Source: Toxonevra muliebris
Taxonomy: Eukaryota; Arthropoda; Insecta; Diptera; Pallopteridae
NCBI GenBank assembly: GCA_963691655.1
Contig: OY829328.1
Location: forward strand, 10,382,204-10,446,203
Reading direction: 5' to 3'
Length of the DNA stretch: 64,000 nt
Positions 47,275-57,935 of this stretch are shown here, piece by piece. The position numbers and the translations under genes were made by a program. Within the stretch, counting starts at the first letter, position 1. Each line of letters opens with the position of its first letter. The notes beneath the pieces were generated by a model. That model was given only the letters and a program-made list of their open reading frames with translations, was not told the origin of the DNA and did not search any database.

Positions 47275-48312
47275 GCCATTTTGGATTGGTTGGGGGGCCT
47301 TGAGGGCGGAGGACACAAGGTAAAGTCTGTGACAAGCTCAGGAAAGTCCACATTCGATCCTTGCGTCTCTCCGTCTCAAGTCGATACACAGCCTCCTCGT
47401 GGCGCCTCTTGGATAGCGGTCAGTGAGTTAACCAATGCGTGTGGCGGGTTTCTCCGTGACCTTGAATTAACGGTTGCGCTTCGGGCCTAGAACCCACCAC
47501 GTCAAAAACAATCCCCAGTAAATCCCATAAAGAAGCCTCGGCTAACGGACGCCCCTAATGTTGACGCCCAAACGACTACGATTTACAAATATGCACCTGG
47601 AATGTCCGAACCCTTTATGGGGAAAGGGCCTCTATCCAGATGGTAGATGTCCTCGGAAGATACTGAGTTGACATCACCGCTATACAGGAAATGCGATGGA
47701 GCATGATTCGCTACACGAATTTGGTGTCGGGCTTGTGGTTGGGGAGAGCCTGCGCCATCTTGTCTCGACGTTCACGCCCGTGAATCAAGGCAAAACTATT
47801 CAACATCAGCCTGATTTGTGTCCATGCCCCTTGGTGTTACTACGGGCTCAGTAGGCAATTGAGAAGCAGAGTCTCTCATCCTTTCCGTCCTAGTGTATGG
47901 CGCTGAGACGAGGACATTGACCACCAATGATGAGAGGCTGTTGGGAGCGTTTGAGAGGAAGATACTCCGCAAGATCTATAGTCCAGTGTGGGTTGACGAC
48001 ATGTATCGTATAAGATGGAACTATGAGCTGTACGCCGACATTATCGTAGTCAAGCGCTTAAAAATCCAGCGGCTTCGCTGGGTGGGTCATGTTGAGCGAA
48101 TGGAAGAGAATGTTCCGGCTAGAAGGGGAACGCGCAGAAGAGGACAACCAAATCTCCGTTGGAAAGACCAGGTACAGGGGGATCTGACTGCACTTGACCT
48201 TACTAGTTGGCGCCGGTGCGCGCATTTCAGAAACGACCGGCAAAGCTTTACAGAGGCGGCCAAGACCAATCATCGGTTGTAGAGCCAAACTAAGTAAGTA
48301 AGTAAACTATTT
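47275..48312 (+). mobile_element. Internally deleted RTE-type LINE
   Basis: A clearly GC-richer island. 47280-47575 looks like the element's 5' UTR. At 47585-47690 a frame reads TICTWNVRTLYGERASIQMV then VDITAIQEMRWS, the start of an APE-type endonuclease domain. At about 47785-47850 FNISLICVHAPW is a later endonuclease motif. The sequence then jumps directly to the pol C-terminus. The 3' tail is the short repeat taagtaagtaagtaa (48291-48305), as RTE elements often end in simple repeats rather than poly(A). The whole RT core is missing, so a ~2-kb internal deletion is inferred. Confidence 0.8.
47875..48282 (+). pseudogene. RTE-type pol C-terminal region
   Basis: Open frame to the stop at 48280-48282. 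It reads VYGAETRTLTTNDERLLGAF then ERKILRKIYSPV, later RLKIQRLRWVGHVERMEENV (the LQRLRWxGHVxRM motif) and RRGQPNLRWKDQVQGDL (RGRPxxRWxDxVxxDL), finishing WRRCAHFRNDR. This is the typical C-terminal segment after the RT domain of RTE-like LINEs. The first Met at 47893 is not a genuine start, because homology extends upstream. It is fairly well preserved, which implies a young insertion. Confidence 0.85.
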
Positions 48313-48654
48313 TGGATTAATTAGAGGGCTTCCCCTTAAAGGGTAACAAATTAAAATGCCCTATTAGGTAATCTCTAGATCCATTAATGCATACATATTT
48401 ACACATTTATGTACGTGTAATCATTTCTTGTATGTAGAAATTCGTTTTTCTCTCTTTCTTAGCAGAAAGAACAATGTGTAGCGTCGCCATCTTAAAGTTT
48501 ATGACAGTTATACATTTCACATACAGATGGCGCAAATGTCCAAGGTATTACATGAAGATGTCGCACACAAACAGAGTTCGTCTACAATTATCATCGAAAT
48601 TACCGGTATAGAGTTGCAATTTTTGTTCTAGCATTAATCGCAAAAAAAATTGTT

Positions 48655-48832
48655 TGTGTATTAACGAACACAAGGCAGAAGTGAAACTTCTTGTAAACTA
48701 AACGAAACACAAGCAAATAACAAGCAAATGAATTTAAAAAACACAAGCCAATGAAGTAAAAAATTTAGTGATTGAAAAATTTCATTTACTTGTGTTTAGT
48801 TCCACTTCTGCCTTGTATTCGTTAATACACAA
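48655..48832. mobile_element. ~178-bp foldback element
   Basis: The left arm gtgtattaacgaacacaagg continues cagaagtgaaact. The right arm is its near-perfect inverse, agttccacttctgccttgta then ttcgttaatacac. Internal direct repeats of acacaagcaaat(aa/ga) also occur. Arms of about 33 bases differ at only two or three positions. Non-coding. Superfamily unknown. Confidence 0.7.
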
Positions 48833-50600
48833 TTTAAATTTTTCAAATAATAAAATTTCTATCGTCATTGATTTTAACTGTGGTGTCACTTTTTGAGTTG
48901 TTAGTGAGTGTGCAAAAGTTTTTACTTTTATTTTTGTTAGTAATTATTTTGTATTTTATTGATTTGAAGTTGGTTTTTTTTTTTTTTTTTTTTTTGTTAC
49001 AAATGAATTCAATTGCCATAGATTGAAATTCATTTTTGAAATTTAAATAAATATTTGTGGTTTCACACTCATGTTTCCTGTAGTTAGAGCGCGGTGGCGG
49101 TGTATTGCAGTTGTTTGTGGTTTACCATAAAATTTTATGATTTTGATTAGAATAATTAAATTATACATATGCAGATATATTTTGTTTACATTTTTCAACG
49201 ATGTGTGCAAATAAAATCTAATTAATTTTTAAGACGTATGCATTTATTCTTGCAATATTTTTGTTTATTTCATACACTCAGAGAAAAGCATGGGATAAAT
49301 TAGTAAATAAAACAAATTTTGAATCAATATAGCATAGCTATTAAAAAGACTTTTTTATTAATATGGAAATTTTCATTTGTTTTAATAGCAAAATAAAAAC
49401 TACTTGACTTCGAAGAAAATCCAATCAACTTTAGATTATATTTTTCTTTCCGTGTCAGAAGTTTTGTGTTTGAACAGCAAAGTGTGATATTTTTAATTGG
49501 ATGATTTGCATAAACTTAAAAATAAATGTTATAAACAAAAACAATAACAAATAAAACAATTTACAAATTAAAAAAAAAATTCTATGGTAGAGATTCTTTT
49601 ATTTTTCTTTGATGTACTTTGGCCCACTAAACTCGAAAATTGCATCAAAAAAATTGCATTCGAGATATCATTTTTTTATTTTTTCCAAAGGTAGTTTGAC
49701 TGTTTTAACTATATCTCAAGAAGAGAACAACCAATATGATTGGTAAAGATATCAAATTAAAGATAATTAATTTAACAATAAATATTGCAAACTATATTTT
49801 CTTATTAATGCAGTAGTTTAAGTGCAATTGGTCAAAATATGAAACAAAAAACGCTTTTTTGGACCAAAATTAAAGTCGAAAACTCACTTAAAAAATAAGC
49901 AAAACTAGAAGTCGTAAAAATATGCCATTATTCTTACCTTTTACATAGAGTTTGTATTTTTCTCGAAGATAACATGGTATTTATGAAAAAGTTCTATGGA
50001 TAGATACCGAAGCTATGACCAATTATGTACCAAGACCAAAATTCAAAATTTTTCTATATAAGTATTTTTCCTCATTTACTTATAACGTAAATATATTATT
50101 GTTTTATTTCATCTATTTCATAAGTTTTTATAGTAGTATATAAAAGAGTATTCGGTTCCGTTGGTCAACATAAAAGTATGAAATGGGGGAGGTCAAGAAA
50201 GAGGATTATTTTCACCCATTTACGAGCTCTAAATGGTTAAATAATTTGGGCCTTGTTTCAGTCAATTTGCCATAACATCTAAAATTCACTGTAAAGGCTG
50301 CCTTTTTTCAGAAAAGTACACAACATTTTATCGAGAAAAGAAAACGCTTAGCCCATTCATAGAGTGGAGAGTGACTGTTGGAAGTGCCATCCAGCTCCTT
50401 TTTTATGCTCTAGTTGTTCTGATCACCGACGTAGTGAGGACGCTGAGCGAGCGCCGACTGAGCGAGCGCGCCGTGGGGAGAGAGAGGGCACGTAGTTTCA
50501 TTTAGATTTACTGACAATAAGGTGGATTACCTGTGCTCTAATTGGTCAGAAGCAACATGGTTACCGAACGTTTTGCCTCAATGTTTTGTCATATCAAAAT
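48833..50600. other. Unique AT-rich DNA with a CG-rich patch
   Basis: No gene supported. The patch at about 50425-50490 (ctgagcgagcgccgactgagcgagcgcgcc) is unusually CG-rich and contains a short direct repeat of ctgagcgagcgc. It may mark an unrecognised element end or promoter-like sequence. Confidence 0.4.
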
Positions 50601-50601
50601 T

Positions 50602-50645
50602 ACTCATGAATCATGATGAATCAAGATGAATCACGATGAATCAAG
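50602..50645. repeat. gatgaatca(a/c) short tandem repeat
   Basis: Four tandem ~11-base units: catgaatcat-gatgaatcaa-gatgaatcac-gatgaatcaag. It lies just before the mariner fragment. Confidence 0.8.
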
Positions 50646-50719
50646 CTTTGCTTGAATAAATTTTTCCTAATCAGGAAGTTCAGTAAATTTTTGAAAAAAT
50701 AGTTTGAATTTTCGATTGT

Positions 50720-50955
50720 CTATTAGCATATACTTGAACATTGCCTATGGATCCGTCCAAGATATTTTGGTTAATGATTTGGGTTTCCGTCGTGTAGCAG
50801 CAAAGTTGGTGCCAAAAGACCTCAATTTCATGCAAAAAATAGACCGTGTTGACGTCGCAAAAGACATGATTTGCGATGCTGAATCCGATCCCACATTCAT
50901 CAAAAGAATCATTACTGGAGACGAGACGTGGGTTTATGAGTATGACACGCAATTT
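50720..50955 (+). pseudogene. Mariner transposase N-terminal/central fragment
   Basis: Plus-strand text reads SVQDILVNDLGFRRVAAKLV then PKDLNFMQKIDRVDVAKDM and FIKRIITGDETWVYEYDTQ. The ITGDETWV(Y/H)xYDP motif contains the first catalytic Asp of mariner transposases, and RRVAAKxVPxxL is the region just before it. It stops at a T-run (50952 on), where unrelated sequence begins. The wording differs from the mariner at 35470-36144, so it is a second mariner subfamily. Fragment only. Confidence 0.8.
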
Positions 50956-51084
50956 TTTTTTTGTTTTTTGGAATTGAACTCAATTACTTTTTGGGAATCA
51001 TTCCAACTAAATTGGAATTTAATGCCAAGTAAGTAATTGATTACACTTAAATATTAAATTTCTTTCTATTCAATTACATTTTCA

Positions 51085-51330
51085 ATTCCTTTAAAGAACT
51101 GATATATTTTAATTACAAAATACAATTCCTTGTAATGGAATCAAAAATTTTTTCAATTCTATTACCTAGGAATTTAAAAATTTTAATTACCGATTACAAT
51201 TCCTTGTAATGAAATTGAAAGTTTTATCAATTCCATTACTAAGGAATTGAAAACATTAAAGTACCAATTTCAATTCCTTGTAATTGGAATAGAGATGGAA
51301 TTTAATTACTAAAGGAATCATTGCTACCCA
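51085..51330. repeat. ~73-bp tandem repeat, about 3 units
   Basis: Each unit carries caattccttgtaat followed by gaaat/gaatc...tcaattc(t/c)attac(c/t)(t/a)aggaatt. Units begin at about 51105, 51179 and 51254; the last is partial. The AATTCC/GGAATT words give the block many small inverted pairs. Upstream text (50970-51040) has similar ggaattgaa...caattac words, so the array may be part of a longer element. Confidence 0.65.
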
Positions 51331-52863
51331 ACTTTGTTGCTAATTAACACTCAGTTGATTGTGTGTTGATTTGTTTAGTCATTTCCTAAGAATTGATGAA
51401 TAAAATTGCTAGAAGTTATTAATGAGCTGAATAAATAAAGTCATACTAGAGATGTTTTAATGATATCGAAACACTTGTTAAAAATTTCAAAGCGCGATGT
51501 AGACAATCAGAAAGCACTACAAAATATACATACACACGTGTGTTGTTAGTATGAAGCTTTTCTATCAGGCGAGTACGTTCTTGTATGCTATAGTTTTACA
51601 AATACATTGATGCAAATTCGTATGTATTTAAGTACACACAAAATTATTAACAAAAAAAATGTGGCATCATCATATAAAAACAAGACTAAAAGCACTAGAA
51701 ATTGCATAAAAATGAGTTTAAAATAAAAAATTCAAGTGGCACAAAAAATAACTAAAATAGAGCAAAAGCTATGTGCATACACTTATCTAAAAATGTTAGT
51801 TATAAACTGCAGTAACTAAGTAGGCAAATGTTTCTACAGCTTCTATCAACACAACTAACATTTTTTTTTTTAATTTTTCCCTTTTTTCAATCGTTCAAAA
51901 TTTCATGCAATGTTGTTTTTCTTCCTATCTGGCAAAGTAAAAATAAAAATATCATAGTTATGTATAACTTAAATAATTTTATGTGTGCATTTTTCTTGCC
52001 CAGACAAATGTCAGAATATTTTGTAGACAGGATTTTCGGAAATTTCATTATTATTTTTGTTTTCGTTACAGATTTTTTTTTTTATTTAAGATTTTCTTCT
52101 CCAACGAATTCTTCAACTATTTCTATTTGCATTTTCGCATTATTATTTTTGTTTATATACAATAGAAAAGTGGAAATTTTTTAGCATAAACTTATTTGAA
52201 AAACAAAAGTTCAAAAAAGTGAATATTGCTGGCTTTAAGAAACTTTTAAATTTATATTTAAACTTTAGAAAGTTTAGGAAACTTTTGCGCTAGCAATTAT
52301 TGTGCTCAAATGTTATTTTAGTAATAGAACCTTTTAATATTTGTTTTCAAAATATTTATTTGCTATTCTTTCTTCGAATGTCAGCATACTTAATATGATT
52401 GTGATAGTTAATTTGTATGATAGTGTAAACTATTTTTTTTTTTTTTTTTTTTTGCAAAAAATTGTATTATATGTAAAATAGTAGTAACTGAACGTCCATC
52501 ACTTTCTTCCAGCTTCGCATAATTTTTTAAAAACCAAATTATAGCAAAAAAAAAAAATTTAAATATAAAAACTTCTTTCTATAGGTTAATTGAAAAGCAA
52601 AATAAAGTAAAGAAATATTTGTGCTTATTAAATTTATATTAAATTATTCAATATTTTGAAATGTCAATGTTAATTTTTTATGTTGCGGTTTAATCATTTT
52701 GACATTTATTGAGGCATATTTATGAAAACCAAAAAGCCCCCAAAAATAAATTATAATATACATTTCTGTTTATTAAATTACAATTAAATTACAGATATGA
52801 TTGCAAGACAACGGAACTGAAGAGAATTGAAGAAACGGTTCAAATAAGTTATTGGAAGCATTC
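51331..52863. other. Unique AT-rich DNA
   Basis: No gene supported. Long T-runs (for example about 52433-52453) and chance open frames rich in Phe/Ile/Leu occur. Nothing is recognisable. Confidence 0.4.
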
Positions 52864-52867
52864 TTAA

Positions 52868-53666
52868 GGGGTCTTCCTAATTTTTGAGACTGAAAATCGG
52901 CCAATTTTATATATTTTTTTCTCTTTTCTTTTATAAAATATTAATTCAAAACCTTTTACATATACATATATCTTTCACATTTTATGTCTAAAGTTCATTA
53001 TGATATTTTTTTTCCTGCGCTCCGTTTTTCCGGTGAAAGTCGGCATCTAAAAAATTATCCATAGCTCCATTTCGATCAATCTAAAATAAAAAAGTCATTT
53101 TAAAATTTAGTCAGCTTTATTGGCCTGAAAATGCCAAATCAAGGTCAGAAGTTGACCTTGATTTTTTGGAGGCAGAGGCGTGGTCAAAGCCATCTACTAC
53201 TACTACTACTACTATTATGGCACAACAGCCCCTGGAGGGCCAATGTCGAGCTTTTCGCATCCATTCATGTTGTGTGAGTTATATTTATACACGAAAGGAA
53301 GGGACCTACATTTTTTAATTTTTTTGCCGAATCCGGACGGCGAGGTGAAAAGCTTTTCATATGCGTTTTTTTTTTTACTTTTGAAGGTTTGCCATTGCCA
53401 GCTAAGAGGTAGTGCGGTGTAGAGAAATTTTTATTTTCTATTTTTGATTTCTTGAGCGTATCGAGATATAAACCCAGGCACCTCTGCGTAGCAGTCCAAC
53501 ACACTAACCACTAGGCTACGGTGACCAACAAAGTCATCTACTGGTCACCAATGCTTAAAATTTAAAAATTACCCAAAAAAAAAAAATAGAAAAGCTACGC
53601 CTTAAAATATTTTATAATTCTATTACAATAAATTCCTGTTTAGGCCGACAAAGCGGAAGAACCCCT
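52868..53666. mobile_element. Possible TTAA-type element interrupted by a SINE
   Basis: The left end TTAA-ggggtcttcctaattttt (52864 on) pairs with the right end, whose inverse reads ttcaaggggttcttccg (ending about 53670). The TTAA on the right is altered (TTGAA). Inside sits a SINE with its own target duplication. The ends resemble those of the 44900-45096 candidate. Weak support because the arms are short and mismatched. Confidence 0.35.
53197..53529 (-). mobile_element. tRNA-derived SINE
   Basis: On the minus strand it starts near 53525 with gtcaccgtagcctagtggtt, a tRNA-like head holding an A-box-like TAGCCTAGTGG. A B-box-like region follows (ggtgcctgggtttatatctc, near 53465-53490). A non-tRNA body follows, then ccctccaggggctgttgtgc and a (tag)n tail (53197-53212 on the plus strand, ctactactac). 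It is flanked by an 11-bp target duplication with one mismatch: AAAGCCATCTA (53186-53196) and AAAGTCATCTA (53530-53540). The duplication and tail indicate LINE-driven retrotransposition; a simple-repeat tail suggests an RTE-type partner. Confidence 0.85.
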
Positions 53667-56160
53667 TGAACTTATAGACATTTGAAATTTAAAATTTTTA
53701 ATTTGAATATGAATATTAGCGGCGGATAAAAAAATGTATTCTGGTTGAAATTTTAGTTTCTAGCGATAATTCTACAGGAAAATGTAGGTAAATTGCTGCA
53801 ATATGATATACCCGTGATTGGTTCAAAGCAGCCATTCACTGAGCTTGTTCAAAGGTATAAAGAGATCATGCATTTTTGTGTTTTTTTCTTGTGCTCTTGT
53901 CCCTATATAAATAGAAAAACGAGTCCCACCAAATAGTGGTTTAAAACCCATATTCCCTTGATGCATTTACTTGAGTACGCACTGGATATTCATCTCATTT
54001 TAAACATGCATACAAGGTGTCAATTTATCCCTTCCAATAACAACTCCGCATTAAAATTACCAGTTCATTTCATATAAGTAAAAGGGTGAGACCTGGGACC
54101 GGTTTATAAATTAAAGAACCAGTCACGTGACAGGTTCCGAGACCGGGTTTCTGTCCCTTAGGGATGGCGTATGGATGGCGTATCGTAGAGTAACGTAGAA
54201 TATTATTGATGATAGAACTCTACGATTTCAGTAATCACTTTCACGCACTGCTTATATCACAGAATCGATACTTAACAGTTGGCAATATAACGAGACAAGT
54301 TTAAGTTTAAACTTTCAAAGCATATTATTTAATACGAGATCCTAGACTTGATTTGAGTATAAGGTATTTTTATTTCAAGTTAAGTTAAGTTGGTATGCTT
54401 AGAGCTATAACAGATACGAAAAATGATTTCATGGAGCATAAGGAATATTTAACGAAATTCGCCAAAAAAAAAAAAAATACGAAATGAAATGAAGATTAAA
54501 TTGCTGAGAGCTATGTATTCCATATTACACATTCAGTTTTTTTAAAAATTGTTAAAATTAACTGGATTAAATTCCATAAAATATCTTGGTATTCCCCACT
54601 TTGTTGTTCATTTGAGCAATAGCAACACTTTTGTATGTTGGGTAAAATATTTAAATCAACTCGCCATCATGCACACTTGAGACTCACTGCGTAGTAGATA
54701 CTTGCAAAATAAAAATAGAAAAAGCAAATCATTTTATGCAACGTTGAACTGAATATGAAAAAAAATGCGGGTACGACAACTTCATTATTTCATACATTCA
54801 TTGAGAACACTCACAATCGATGATGATACTATTTAGTGCACAGACAGCGCTAAAGAATGCACTACAAGGCAATGAAGTAGAATCTTGCGATTAAGTATGC
54901 TATAGCTGAAGTATTATATTTAGTGTAACTTCTTTTTCTTATAATTAAAATGAATAAATAAAAAAAATCAATTATTCATTGTGCTATATTTTAATAATAT
55001 TTAAAGCACACAAGAATAATAATTTGAATAATATATTCAAATATTATTTTATTATTCTAAAAATTTTCGTATTTTTACTTAAAAATTTTCGTTTGATGGT
55101 TTTTAATTTTTTTTTTTTTACAAATAAGTATCAGAATTATACCCGTTGGCAGGTTAAATTGTGAGCGAGCATTCATCGCAGACTAAACAAAAAACCTTTA
55201 AATGAATTTATACGTTTTGGATTTTTTTTTACTACGAATATTTGCTCACTTACTTGTAGTAGATACATACAACTAACTCTTTGTTTATGTTAACCATATT
55301 TGTATTTGGCATATGAAAATACGTTAAATTAACAGCTGGAATAATGTTCTAAATTTTATGAAAATATACATGCACTTCAAAAAAAAAAAAAAAAAAAAAG
55401 AGCCAAAGCTTTTAGGTTTCCAACTAGTACAAGTATTTTAAAATTTAAGAGCTGGCATTTTTTTTTTTTTTTTGAACTTATTTCTCTTGCTTTATTTGCG
55501 CATGCGTTTTTTTAATTCAGTATTTTAACAGCTTCTATTGACAATTGGAAATATTTACATTCTCTTGAAAATTGTGCTTTTCTGTTGATTCTATTTATTA
55601 CTTCCAGTAAAAGTGAAAAAGGTTTTCATTTCGTTTTATTTGTTAGTACTTATATTAATGAAAGAGAAATTTACATAGTTCACAAGGAGAAAATTAAAGA
55701 GAAACTATGACGGTTAGCGCGAATTTAATTTTCTCTTTGCTGTAGTAATGCATAACTAATTGCATTTATTTGCGATTGTGATTAAAAGCGGATTCATCGA
55801 CCGAGGCCCTCACTCTCTTTTCGTGTTTTTGATATGAAGTTTTTCGCTCTCTAAATTGAGAGCTATATTCGATTGGATCAGTGCGTCTATCAAATCATAT
55901 TGATTAATTTATAATTTCAAATTGTTTTGGAAACATTAAATTATTGTGATTGCTGGAGCGCCAGTGTATAAGAGATTCGCAAACATTCTGTCATTCATTC
56001 ATAAATCTGAAGGAATTCACTGATAAGACTAGAATCAGTCCTTGATCCGAAACTTCAATGGAAATTTTTTGTTTATCAACAAAAAAATTCAGAAAGCCTC
56101 CTGTCTACTGTTGTTTTAGGAGCAAAATGGATCCTCTAAACTCTAATCATATCTTAGCTC
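53545..56160. other. Unique AT-rich DNA
   Basis: No gene supported. It contains long A-runs (55380-55400) and T-runs (55460-55474). A duplicated phrase (ggatggcgtat twice, 54163-54183) is the only local repeat noticed. Confidence 0.4.
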
Positions 56161-56164
56161 TATA

Positions 56165-56235
56165 TATCAGTGGTTGAGTCGCTTCTTCTTTATGGTGCCG
56201 CACACTGGTTTGAATCCACGCAAAAGTTGGAAAAA
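56165..56235 (+). ncRNA. tRNA-like sequence, possible SINE head
   Basis: The run atcagtggttgagtcgcttc followed by tggtttgaatccac resembles a tRNA with an A-box-like TGGTTGAG and a B box GGTTTGAATCC, which is close to the consensus GGTTCGANTCC. I cannot fold a complete cloverleaf with an acceptor stem. A tRNA pseudogene or SINE head is more likely than a functional tRNA. Confidence 0.4.
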
Positions 56236-56384
56236 AATATGTGAATTTGGCACAGTGACTTGAATTTTGGAACACGTCACTATTTTAAATTACCCATATA
56301 GAACAATTTTGTTTTCAAATTCCACGTTCGTTTGTGGATGTTGCCATACAAGATCGACGTTCGATCTTCGCTGGTTATCGAGGA

Positions 56385-56905
56385 AAAGTTCATTTCGGAA
56401 AAAACCGCGCGATTTTTTCTAAATAAACTTTCCCTCACGACTTTTTTTTGTGGAAACAATTTTTGGCTACAAGGGTTTTTGTTCATAATTCCCTTATGAA
56501 TATTTTTGAATTAAAAATGAAAAAATGATTGAGATAATAATAAACAAAAAAACTTTATTTACAAAAAAAGTCGCGAGGGAAGTTTATTTAGGAAAAAATC
56601 GCACGATTTCTTCCTAAATAAACTTTCCCTCGCGACTTTTTTCTTGCGGAAACAATTTTTGGATGCAAGGGTTTTTTGTTCATAATTTTTTTATGAATAT
56701 TTTTGAATCAAAAATGAGAAAATGATAAAGATAATAATGAAAAAAAAAACTTTATTCACAAAAAAAGTTGCGAGGAAAATTTTATTTAGGAAAAATCGCA
56801 CGATTTCTTCCTAAATATCCTTTCCTTCGCGACTTTTGATTTCTGAAACAAATGTTTGGCCGCAAGGGTTCCCGTTCATAATTTCCTTATGAATATTTTT
56901 ACCAC
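56385..56905. repeat. ~195-bp tandem repeat with a long hairpin
   Basis: About 2.6 units; the landmark cgattt(t/c)tt..ctaaata occurs at 56410, 56604 and 56801. Each unit also has aagggttt/ttc.cgttcataatt and ttatgaatatttttgaat. The boundary between units forms an inverted repeat: aaaaagtcgcgagggaagtt at about 56563-56582 pairs with aactttccctcgcgactttt at 56621-56640, with ttatttaggaa inside, a near-perfect arm of about 36 bases and a loop of only 2-4. The third hairpin (56762-56839) is more mutated. Non-coding. Confidence 0.85.
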
Positions 56906-57119
56906 TTTCGTCTTTAAATTGCAGTCCACTTCACTTGCTAATAATATGGAAAGCTACAATTCTCCATTTTGTTAATGTAAGATAGATGATACAATTAATG
57001 TTTTTGTCAATTTTTGGAGGCATTTAAATATAGTTTAAAAGGAAAAAATATTGGGACCTTTTTTCATTTTAGTTTAGGACCATATTTCAATTTGTATGTT
57101 GGGGTAATATACATACAAA

Positions 57120-57482
57120 TTGAAAATTGACCCTCTTTTGGGGTGTTATTTCATCTTTGATTTTGGAGCCACTTTCCCGGGGCCTTATATCATAGAGCCC
57201 AAGAGTCTAAGTGGCTTATTTGCGATGATTTATTTGATCCTAGCACTAATCATGGCCCTTCCAAGTGTTTTCACTACACCAAAGCTTGTTCTTGACTGCC
57301 CATCTTCCCTCAACTTTTTGTCCAGACATTCGCCGGTTCATTTATACTCGGTACTTGGGCAAATGGGTATTTCAAAGAAACTGCGAAACGATTTAACCAT
57401 ACAAAGCTCATTGGTTTCTTCTATTTCATGCTACTGCATCAGTGGTGTTCTTGTCACGTATCTTAAATTGGCCATTAAGTAA
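57120..57482. other. Open frame of 120 codons, unassigned
   Basis: This block is less AT-rich than its surroundings and open on the plus strand from the Met at 57120. I recognise no domain on the plus strand. The minus strand also has LINE-like phrases in broken frames (for example around 57255-57320), and LINE tail motifs follow at 57700. I think it is part of an old LINE rather than a gene, but that is weak. Confidence 0.3.
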
Positions 57483-57699
57483 AAGTACCACGAAGTAGCA
57501 AAAATATCGTGGGTAGCAGAGCATACTTTTATTTATTTATATATTAGTCTGTCGAAACAATTTCTATCACATAAATTAAATTAAAATTAAAAAAGTTAAA
57601 AATTTAAAAAGAAACTTAGTCATACTTATAAAAATTATTAAAAAATATAAAATAAAATTAAATAGAAAAAAAGTACAAGATATTCTGCTAAAATACTCA

Positions 57700-57925
57700 A
57701 CTTCAGCCGTAACTGGAATGATCCTGTACTAACTGCCTACTGGAGAGATATGCTACAAGATTATGGCTGTCATTCCATGACTTCTGTCGAGATTGTTATT
57801 ATGACGAAGAAGAAGAAACATACCTTCATTTCGTATATCAATGCCCATCTCTGGCCAGAAGAAGTTTAAAACTTCGAGGCTCATTAGTCTGACTGAGCTA
57901 TTATCCACGAATATTAAAAACATAG
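57700..57925 (+). pseudogene. LINE C-terminal CCHC relic
   Basis: Plus-strand text reads DFCRDCYDEEEEETYLHFVY followed by QCPSLARRSLKLRG: Cys-x2-Cys, an acidic run, His and Cys-Pro in the order found at the C-terminus of Jockey/R1-type LINE pol. It runs into a stop shortly after. Only the tail remains. Confidence 0.7.
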
Positions 57926-57935
57926 TAATCCTCAT

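Noticed and set aside
48058..48288. Minus-strand open frames opposite the RTE pol C-terminus
   Set aside because: Shadows of the plus-strand coding relic.
56165..56235. Functional tRNA gene
   Set aside because: A and B box-like motifs are present, but no complete cloverleaf or acceptor stem could be paired.
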